From an uncultured Flavobacteriales bacterium (GTDB taxonomy: Bacteria > Bacteroidota > Bacteroidia > Flavobacteriales > Crocinitomicaceae): 5,673 nt of DNA. The DNA lies in contig CAMLDR010000237.1 of the NCBI GenBank assembly GCA_946478775.1, forward strand, positions 1 to 5,673. The letters run 5' to 3'. The translations under genes and the position numbers were made by a program. Numbering within the stretch: position 1 is the first letter of the stretch; every line of letters starts with the position of its first letter. Below are positions 1 through 4,800 of this stretch, in pieces. Below the pieces are notes generated by a model. It worked only from the letters and a program-made list of their open reading frames with translations. It did no database searches and was not told the DNA's origin.

Positions 1-165
1 GTCATTGATCATATAATCCGAATTGTATAATCCGCTGGCTTTCGGTTTCGCATAACTGCTGTAGGTTACACTGATTACTTTGTATTCGTTCTTTTTTTTC
101 GGGGCTTCCTGGGCTTTTATAGCTGTTGTTGCCAGGATCAAAAATGCAAGTGCACAATTCTTCAT
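1..165 (-). CDS. Exported protein of unknown function, N-terminal 55 residues (partial)
   Basis: An open frame on the minus strand starts with ATG at 165-163 and stays open for 55 codons to the window edge, so the C-terminus is missing. The first 19 residues form a clear Sec signal peptide: MKN, a hydrophobic core (ALAFLILATTAI), then KAQ followed by E. This predicts cleavage after KA or KAQ, a common Bacteroidetes ending. No lipobox cysteine sits at the cleavage site; the only cysteine is residue 4. The mature start is charged (EAPKKKNE) and continues with YKVISVTYSSY, which suggests the start of a beta-rich or small periplasmic domain, but I do not recognise the family. The start is supported by the signal peptide and by a TAnnTTTG promoter element 16 bp upstream. 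The gene is divergent from the TPR/HTH regulator, so it may be a regulatory target, which is inference only. Confidence 0.75.
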   Translation of the reverse strand, partial: MKNCALAFLILATTAIKAQEAPKKKNEYKVISVTYSSYAKPKASGLYNSDYMIND

Positions 166-180
166 AGGGTTATTTTTTTT

Positions 181-188
181 CAAACATA
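181..188 (-). promoter_or_regulatory. Bacteroidetes -7 promoter element (TATGTTTG) for the exported-protein gene
   Basis: Read on the minus strand, 188-181 is TATGTTTG, an exact match to the Bacteroidetes sigma-ABfr -7 consensus TAnnTTTG. It lies 15 bases before the ATG at 165, which gives a leader of roughly a dozen bases. I see no clear TTG/TTTG -33 box at the usual distance, so the call rests on the -7 element and its position. A one-base A/T tract lies between element and start, and there is no Shine-Dalgarno sequence. Confidence 0.45.
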
Positions 189-213
189 GATCGAAAAATT
201 CAGTTATTACTGG

Positions 214-223
214 GGTGTACACC
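214..223. promoter_or_regulatory. 10-bp perfect palindrome in the divergent promoter region, possible operator
   Basis: GGTGTACACC is its own reverse complement and sits near the middle of the 103-bp gap between the divergent exported-protein gene and the TPR/HTH regulator gene. It lies just upstream of where the -33 region of the minus-strand promoter would fall and about 45 bp before the regulator start. Position and symmetry fit a binding site for a dimeric regulator acting on one or both genes. The protein that binds it is unknown; the adjacent HTH regulator is an obvious candidate by location only. A 10-bp palindrome can also occur by chance. Confidence 0.3.
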
Positions 224-268
224 ATTTGTACTCCTATTTATCCCGAAAATCTTTCCTAATTTTAAGGT

Positions 269-2137
269 ATGCACCGACTATCCTTTTTATTCCTGATTCA
301 TTTCCTGCTTTGCGGACAAGCAGCGGCACAAAATCCGTTCAATCAAGCGCACGAAAAATTCATCCGTTTGCATAAAAAGGAAGATGCCGGCCTGCTCCTT
401 CCGGTCCTTCAAACCGAAGAGAAGCTCATTCGAAAAAAGAAGCCCGAACCTTCCGGTTTATACCGTGCGCAACTGGCATTGGACCGGGGGATTTATTACT
501 ACATGATCAATGACTATCAAAAGGCCATTCCTTCTTTTCTCCGGGCAGAAAAATTAAAAGGGCTGACGTCCGCTCGTGACAGGATTTTACTTTACACTTA
601 TTTGGGTGTAAGCTACCGGAACGGAAAGGAAGACTATGAGAAATCCAATGCGTATTTTGACAAAGCCATTGCACTGGCTGAAAAGGAAAGCAATTTTGAC
701 CTGCTTGCAAGTGCAGTTGTAAGAAAAGGATATAATTATTATTCCCTGAACCACTATGATCAGGGGGTTCGTTTCATCGAATCCTTTTTTAGAAAAATAG
801 AAAATAAGCTGACTCTCGAACGTAAAGTCGATTTTCACGGTATATTGGGAGAGGGGTATGATAAAATTGGAAATTACACGAAAAGTTATTCGCATTTCAC
901 AGCTGCAATCGAACTGGCAGAGAAAACAAACAATGTTGAGTTAATTGCAGAAAGGTATTATGATTTCATGGGCTTCTTTCTCCTTAAAGATCGCTATAGC
1001 GAAGCAAAGAAGCAGACATTTCATATTCTCCGCTTAGTGAAAGACAAGCCGGAACTGGAAGAAAAACGCTATGATTGTTATGCTGCTTTAGGACAAATTT
1101 ATTCGTACTTGAATCAATTCGATTCTGCTTTGTATTATGCCGAACTTTCGCATGTATATGCGCTCAAAACAGGTGATGCAGAAAGTATCTCTATTTCTTA
1201 CTCCGGGTTGGGACATATTTATTATGATCAAGACGACTATGAAAAAGCATTGGGCTATATGCTGAAAGGGTTGGAGTATGAGGAACAGATCATAGGAATT
1301 AAAAGTTTGGGAGAATCCTATCATAATATCGGTGCTGTGTATATGTATTTAAAAAAGTATCCGCAAGCGATCTCTTATTTTAACAAATCCAACCGGCAAG
1401 CTTACCGGGAAGGAGATATTTACTCCATATACTTAAGTTATAATGATTTAATGGAATTGTATCGGGGAATGGGAAATTATGAACGGGTTGCGGCTATGCA
1501 GGATTCTGCGTTTATCTATTACGACAGCCTGAACAATATTGATAAGAGAAGGGAGTTGCTTCAGCTGGAAGTCCGATTTGAAACGAAACTCAAAGAGCAG
1601 GAGAACAAGTTGTTGAAACTGGAAGTGAAAAGGCAAAAGGAGACGCGAAGAGATATGCTGCTGCTGGGAATCGTTCTGATACTTTTGTTGCTGGGAGTCG
1701 TTTATATTTTGTTGATGAACAACCGCTTGAAAAAAAGCAAGGTTGCCGAAGCAGACGCTCAAATCCGGAACCAAAAACTGGAGGAGGAAATCCTTCATCA
1801 GCGTCTCAATGTGCTTACGGAAGAAATCAACCGGAAGAACCAGCTGATCCAATCACTGGAAAACGGCGCAAATGCAATGCCCGAAGAAAACTTATTGAAT
1901 AAAGTGACTTTGGAGAACGATTGGCTGGCTTTTATGTCGGAGTTTGATAAAATACACCAGGGATACCTATCCGAATTGAAACGTCAGTTTCCGGAACTGA
2001 CCACCAATAATCTACGGTTGGCAGCATTGGTCAAACTGGAGTTTTCCAATAAAGAAATAGCCAATATCCTGTGCATTACTGAAAACGGAGTGAAAAAAGC
2101 AAAACAGCGTTTAAAGGAACGGATAAAAATGGACTGA
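269..2137 (+). CDS. Membrane-anchored TPR-repeat transcriptional regulator with C-terminal LuxR-like HTH
   Basis: This is a probable one-component signalling protein: exported TPR domain, one membrane helix, and a cytoplasmic DNA-binding end. Residues 1-21 form a signal peptide (hydrophobic SFLFLIHFLLCG, then AAAQ), which supports the ATG at 269. About nine TPR-like helical pairs follow between residues 69 and 420, with typical LG.IY...DY.KAL.Y signatures, for example 268-301, 308-341 and 348-381. A charged helix (425-462) leads into a single transmembrane segment at 463-483, then a coiled coil at about 484-535. The last 46 residues (577-622) read as an HTH: LRLAALVKLEFSNKEIANIL followed by the recognition-helix-like ITENGVKKAKQRLKERI, similar to the LuxR/GerE-type ends of Bacteroidetes TPR regulators. 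No histidine-kinase or receiver domain is present. The ligand or partner sensed by the TPR array and the target promoters are unknown. The gene is divergent from an exported protein and 215 bp ahead of a SulP gene on the same strand. AAGG lies only one base before the ATG, too close to be a Shine-Dalgarno sequence. Confidence 0.85.
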   Translation: MHRLSFLFLIHFLLCGQAAAQNPFNQAHEKFIRLHKKEDAGLLLPVLQTEEKLIRKKKPEPSGLYRAQLALDRGIYYYMINDYQKAIPSFLRAEKLKGLTSARDRILLYTYLGVSYRNGKEDYEKSNAYFDKAIALAEKESNFDLLASAVVRKGYNYYSLNHYDQGVRFIESFFRKIENKLTLERKVDFHGILGEGYDKIGNYTKSYSHFTAAIELAEKTNNVELIAERYYDFMGFFLLKDRYSEAKKQTFHILRLVKDKPELEEKRYDCYAALGQIYSYLNQFDSALYYAELSHVYALKTGDAESISISYSGLGHIYYDQDDYEKALGYMLKGLEYEEQIIGIKSLGESYHNIGAVYMYLKKYPQAISYFNKSNRQAYREGDIYSIYLSYNDLMELYRGMGNYERVAAMQDSAFIYYDSLNNIDKRRELLQLEVRFETKLKEQENKLLKLEVKRQKETRRDMLLLGIVLILLLLGVVYILLMNNRLKKSKVAEADAQIRNQKLEEEILHQRLNVLTEEINRKNQLIQSLENGANAMPEENLLNKVTLENDWLAFMSEFDKIHQGYLSELKRQFPELTTNNLRLAALVKLEFSNKEIANILCITENGVKKAKQRLKERIKMD

Positions 2138-2352
2138 ATCCCGGATCTTGTTCCTGATGCCGGAGCCGAAAGATTTTCTTGTCCCGATGAAATTGCTATC
2201 TTTGTGCCCATCTATGAAAGCAAAAAGAAATAGTTATCATTCTCCTGTTACTCCACCCTGAGTAATTGTATTCTTTTTCTTAGTATCTCAAACACTCATT
2301 TTATTTTTCTTAATGTGGAATCTCGTTCCCATTAATCACATAGTTATTATCA
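2138..2352. other. Intergenic spacer between regulator and SulP gene, no gene recognised
   Basis: These 215 bp hold no convincing gene. The frame of the upstream regulator stays open for 31 codons after its TGA, up to a TAG at 2231-2233, but without codon bias or a start that I trust. The second half is T-rich and carries a 9-bp direct repeat, TTTTTCTTA, at 2274-2282 and 2304-2312, exactly 30 bp apart. TATTTTTC at 2302-2309 matches TAnnTTTG at all fixed positions except the last, so it could be a weak -7 element for the SulP gene, with a leader of about 40 bases. No -33 box is clear. The length makes an independent promoter for the SulP gene more likely than cotranscription, which is inference. 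Confidence 0.4.
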
Positions 2353-3885
2353 ATGAAGAAGTATTTAAATTTGTTTGACCTCACACAAAAGGTTAACTAT
2401 AGAACGGAAATCCTTGCCGGATTAACGGTTGCCATGACCATGATTCCTGAATCTTTGTCTTTTGCTTTATTGGCCGGATTTCCTCCGCTAGTGGGATTGT
2501 ACGGTGCTTTTATCATGGGATTATTCACTGCCATTTTTGGCGGTCGACCGGGATTGATCTCAGGTGGAGCGGGTGCAACGGTTATTGTTCTCATTGCATT
2601 AATGAACTCACATGGATTGGAATACGTCTTTGCAGCAATTGCACTTGCAGGAGTTTTCCAGATTCTCGTGGGAGTTTTCAAATTGGCAAAATTCATTCGG
2701 TTGGTTCCGCAGTCCGTGATGTATGGTTTCGTTAACGGATTGGCGATTGTCATCTTCCTGGCCCAAATCTCGCAGTTCAAAACCACAGGTGCTCCTGCAG
2801 AATGGATGAAAGGTCCGCAGTTATTCATCATGCTCGGATTAGTTGCTTTAACCATTGGATTGGTCGTTTTAATCCCGAAAATTACCAGGGCAATTCCGTC
2901 CTCTCTGGTAGCGATCATAGTTGTTTTCGGACTCGTTTATTTCATAGGTATAGATACGAAAACAGTAAGCGATATTGCATCCGTTCAGGGTGGATTGCCG
3001 CCATTTCATATTCCAATGGTCCCTTTGGAATGGAATACCCTGTACATCATTGCTCCCTATGCGGCAATTATGGCCGGAGTTGGCTTAACGGAAGGATTGC
3101 TGACACTGAACCTGGTAGATGAAATGACACAAACCAAAGGAAATGGGAACCGGGAAAGTATCGCCCAGGGTGGGGCAAATATTTTGAATGGTTTCTTTTT
3201 CGGTATGGGAGGCTGTCCTATGATTGCACAAACTTTGGTCAACTTATCTGCCGGCGCACGAGCGCGTCTTTCAGGAATTGTGAGTGCATTGGCAATCCTG
3301 GCAATTGTTCTTTTTGGTGCTCCTGTCATTGGAAAATTGCCCATAGCAGCGCTAACCGGAGTTATGATCATGGTTGCAATCGGCACTTTTGAATGGACCA
3401 GCTTCCGTATTTTTGGACGTATGCCAAAAGCCGATATTATCATCATGCTTGTTGTTACCGTTATTACCGTATTCATGCACAACCTGGCATTGGCTGTATT
3501 GATCGGAGTTATTATTTCTGCACTGGTTTTTGCCTGGGAAAATGCGAAACGAATCCGGGCAAGAAAATTTATAGACGATCAGGGAGTGAAGCACTATGAA
3601 ATTTTCGGACCCTTGTTTTTTGGGTCTGTTTCTGCGTTCAACGAAAAGTTCGATGTATTGAATGATCCCCGGGAAGTTGTGATTGATTTTTCGGAGAGCA
3701 GGGTGGCGGATATGTCGGCAATCGAAGCGTTGAATTCACTGACTGAACGTTACTTAAAAGTTGGGAAAACGCTTCATTTACGACATCTGAGTGAGGATTG
3801 CAGAAAGCTTTTAACGAATGCGGATAAGATTATTGAGGTGAACGTGATGGAAGATCCCACTTACCGGGTGATGGAAACAAATTAG
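2353..3885 (+). CDS. SulP-family inorganic anion transporter with C-terminal STAS domain (YbaR-like branch)
   Basis: This is an inner-membrane anion transporter of the SLC26/SulP family, 510 residues and complete. A hydrophobic core with about 12-14 helices spans residues 18-395, and a short STAS domain follows at about 410-500. Family landmarks include the TM1 motif IPESLSFALLAG (31-42), GLYGAF (48-53), GGRPGLISGGAGAT (63-76) in the anion-site TM3 region, GFVNGLAIVIFLAQ (125-138), and AGARARLSG (300-308). The PES and GGRPG motifs resemble the Bacillus YbaR type rather than plant and animal sulfate transporters, which have PQ-type TM1 motifs. In the STAS domain, VVIDFSESRVADMSAIEAL (442-460) is the usual strand-loop-helix with a conserved serine at 455. 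The substrate cannot be read from sequence: sulfate, bicarbonate, chloride and dicarboxylate transporters all occur in this family. There is no Shine-Dalgarno sequence; MKKYLNLFDL before TM1 is a normal start. No carbonic anhydrase or sulfur-assimilation gene adjoins it to suggest a substrate. Confidence 0.9.
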   Translation: MKKYLNLFDLTQKVNYRTEILAGLTVAMTMIPESLSFALLAGFPPLVGLYGAFIMGLFTAIFGGRPGLISGGAGATVIVLIALMNSHGLEYVFAAIALAGVFQILVGVFKLAKFIRLVPQSVMYGFVNGLAIVIFLAQISQFKTTGAPAEWMKGPQLFIMLGLVALTIGLVVLIPKITRAIPSSLVAIIVVFGLVYFIGIDTKTVSDIASVQGGLPPFHIPMVPLEWNTLYIIAPYAAIMAGVGLTEGLLTLNLVDEMTQTKGNGNRESIAQGGANILNGFFFGMGGCPMIAQTLVNLSAGARARLSGIVSALAILAIVLFGAPVIGKLPIAALTGVMIMVAIGTFEWTSFRIFGRMPKADIIIMLVVTVITVFMHNLALAVLIGVIISALVFAWENAKRIRARKFIDDQGVKHYEIFGPLFFGSVSAFNEKFDVLNDPREVVIDFSESRVADMSAIEALNSLTERYLKVGKTLHLRHLSEDCRKLLTNADKIIEVNVMEDPTYRVMETN

Positions 3886-3906
3886 CCTTTGGAAAGACCT
3901 TTTATC

Positions 3907-3980
3907 AGCGTGTGGAGAAGTATAAAAAGTGGGGTTTTTCTCCGGATTACCCCTTCTTCAAAATCCCTTTTTCCACGCTG
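3907..3980. repeat. Nested inverted repeat at the convergent gene ends
   Basis: The outer arms are CAGCGTGTGG at 3907-3916 and CCACGCTG at 3973-3980, which pair over 8 bp with a two-base bulge. Inside, AAAAAG (3924-3929) followed by T and GGGG can face CCCTTTTT at 3965-3972, or the same GGGGT (3931-3935) can pair with ACCCC at 3949-3953. The element begins 21 bp after the SulP stop codon and extends into the last codons of the HD-domain gene. It probably works as a terminator region for both converging transcripts. The competing inner pairings mean that the exact fold needs a folding calculation. Confidence 0.45.
3921..3953 (-). terminator. Rho-independent terminator of the HD-domain gene, possibly bidirectional
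   Basis: On the minus strand GGGGT (3953-3949) can pair with ACCCC (3935-3931) around a 13-base loop, and the stem is followed by ACTTTTTATA, a short T-run suitable for intrinsic termination. The TAA stop codon of the HD-domain gene overlaps the 3' edge of the first arm. The stem is only 5 bp, though GC-rich, and may be extended by flanking AAG/CTT pairs across an internal loop. For the SulP transcript the same hairpin is followed by a pyrimidine-rich stretch with TTTTT at 3968-3972. Confidence 0.5.
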
Positions 3981-4540
3981 TCATTGATCAGTGTTTCGGC
4001 GAATTCCCAGATTGTTTCGGAGCCTTCTTTCATGATGCTCTTTTTCGCATAGACTTTATCGTAACTCACTCCAAACTCGTTCCAGGTTCCGCCGTTGTTG
4101 GAAGTGTTTTGTAATAAGGGCTCCAGTCGGTCCATGGTGCGGGCAAATTTTGCTTCATGCGTCTCGCCGGTCTCAAATTCTTCCCAGATGGCGATCAGTT
4201 CTGCTGCCTGTTCGGTTGGCAGTAATCCGAAAATACGCTGTGCGGCCAACCGTTCCTCATCGGTGTTGGAATGGTTTTTTTGCGTATCGTAGATAAAAGT
4301 GTCTCCGGCATCAATCTCCACGATGTCATGGATCAGCACCATCTTAATGACCTTGAGTATATCGATGGTTTCATTGGAATGCTCCGACAATACAAGCGCC
4401 ATCATTGCCAGGTGCCAGCTGTGTTCTGCATCGTTTTCATTGCGGTCGCTGCCGAATAGTTTGGTCTTGCGCTGAATGTACTTTAGTTTGTCAATTTCCT
4501 TGATAAAACGGATCTGTTGGATTAAATTTTCCGGAGTCAT
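3947..4540 (-). CDS. HD-domain phosphohydrolase, YfbR/HDDC2-like 5'-deoxynucleotidase
   Basis: This 197-residue soluble protein belongs to the HD superfamily (HD_3 type). Its closest functional models are E. coli YfbR and human HDDC2, metal-dependent phosphatases that release phosphate from deoxynucleoside 5'-monophosphates. Metal-ligand candidates are visible in order: H40 in ENDAEHSWH, H71-D72 in LIHDIVEIDAGDT, and D137 in FARTMDRLEP. E75 and D79 follow the HD pair as in the family, and R24 (IQRKTK) may contact the phosphate. The length and spacing match YfbR (about 199 residues) closely, so the active site appears intact. It has no signal peptide or membrane segment and is expected in the cytosol, acting in nucleotide salvage or pool control. 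The start is supported by the family-like N-terminus LIQQIRFIKEIDKLKYIQR and by a TAnnTTTG element 20 bp upstream. It is a single-gene unit, convergent with SulP and divergent from the acyl-CoA dehydrogenase. The precise nucleotide substrate is inferred from family, not seen. Confidence 0.85.
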   Translation of the reverse strand: MTPENLIQQIRFIKEIDKLKYIQRKTKLFGSDRNENDAEHSWHLAMMALVLSEHSNETIDILKVIKMVLIHDIVEIDAGDTFIYDTQKNHSNTDEERLAAQRIFGLLPTEQAAELIAIWEEFETGETHEAKFARTMDRLEPLLQNTSNNGGTWNEFGVSYDKVYAKKSIMKEGSETIWEFAETLINDSVEKGILKKG

Positions 4541-4560
4541 TGCCTGAGATTTTGCTGCTG

Positions 4561-4568
4561 CAAAGGTA
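4561..4568 (-). promoter_or_regulatory. Bacteroidetes -7 promoter element (TACCTTTG) for the HD-domain gene
   Basis: Read on the minus strand, 4568-4561 is TACCTTTG, an exact TAnnTTTG match in the common form TACCTTTGC. It ends 20 bases before the ATG at 4540, giving a leader of about 15-17 bases. TTTG at 4597-4594 is the best -33 candidate, but its 25-base spacing is longer than the usual 19-21. TTG at 4583-4581 is too close. The -7 element and its position make this the better of the two promoter calls in the window. Confidence 0.55.
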
Positions 4569-4709
4569 GGCGATCCCCCTCAATACTCGCCCTCAAACTC
4601 ACACTTTGTTGCACTTTAGTGCTATGAATTGGAGTTGAGCTTTCTCGCGCTTTAAAGATTCTATAATTAGCGATTAGTGTCCCGAAAAGTAAGTCTCTCT
4701 TTTTTGTGA

Positions 4710-4719
4710 TTTGATCAAA
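4710..4719. promoter_or_regulatory. 10-bp palindrome TTTGATCAAA upstream of the acyl-CoA dehydrogenase gene
   Basis: TTTGATCAAA is self-complementary over all ten bases and lies 81 bp before the acyl-CoA dehydrogenase start. Fatty-acid and acyl-CoA genes are often controlled by TetR- or GntR-type repressors that bind palindromes near the promoter, so an operator role is possible. The symmetry does not extend past the ten bases, and the AT-rich composition makes a chance palindrome quite possible. Confidence 0.2.
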
Positions 4720-4800
4720 CCAGGTATCGATTTTAAGTTCTTTTATGAAACCCGCTGGTCTTTTTGTACTACATTACAGACGCACACAAAATCACACAGT

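Larger units (their letters stand above)
4541..4800. other. Divergent intergenic region with two short palindromes
   Basis: This 260-bp stretch separates the divergent HD-domain and acyl-CoA dehydrogenase genes and holds no gene that I can support. It contains the HD-gene -7 element near its left end. An inverted repeat, GCACT-TT-AGTGC, lies at 4611-4622, and a perfect 10-bp palindrome, TTTGATCAAA, lies at 4710-4719. For the acyl-CoA dehydrogenase gene the nearest promoter-like sequence is TCTTTTTG at 4759-4766, which fits TAnnTTTG except for its second base and would give a leader of about 30 bases. The palindrome at 4710-4719 would then sit about 40 bp upstream of the -7 element, a plausible operator position. 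Confidence 0.35.

Noticed and set aside
1448..1852. Minus-strand open frame of 134 residues inside the TPR/HTH regulator gene.
   Set aside because: Antisense shadow; its glutamine- and leucine-rich translation reflects the coiled-coil codons on the coding strand.
2141..2163. Possible terminator hairpin after the regulator gene: CCGGATC and GATGCCGG arms.
   Set aside because: The stem has a bulge, the loop is 8 bases, and no T-run follows directly, so it is too weak to annotate.
2138..2233. In-frame open stretch of 31 codons after the TGA of the TPR/HTH regulator, suggesting readthrough or a frame-preserving nonsense mutation.
   Set aside because: The HTH already ends at a natural position (KERIKMD), the extra residues look like no known C-terminus, and an open run of this length is expected fairly often by chance.
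2157..2261. A 34-codon ORF starting with ATG at 2157 in the spacer before SulP.
   Set aside because: Short, with no ribosome binding or promoter signal, and a composition (Lys, Pro, Ser mixed) that does not resemble a real small protein.
2397..2918. Long 173-residue open frame on the minus strand inside the SulP gene.
   Set aside because: It is a shadow of a clearly real membrane-protein gene on the other strand, and its translation shows no domain.
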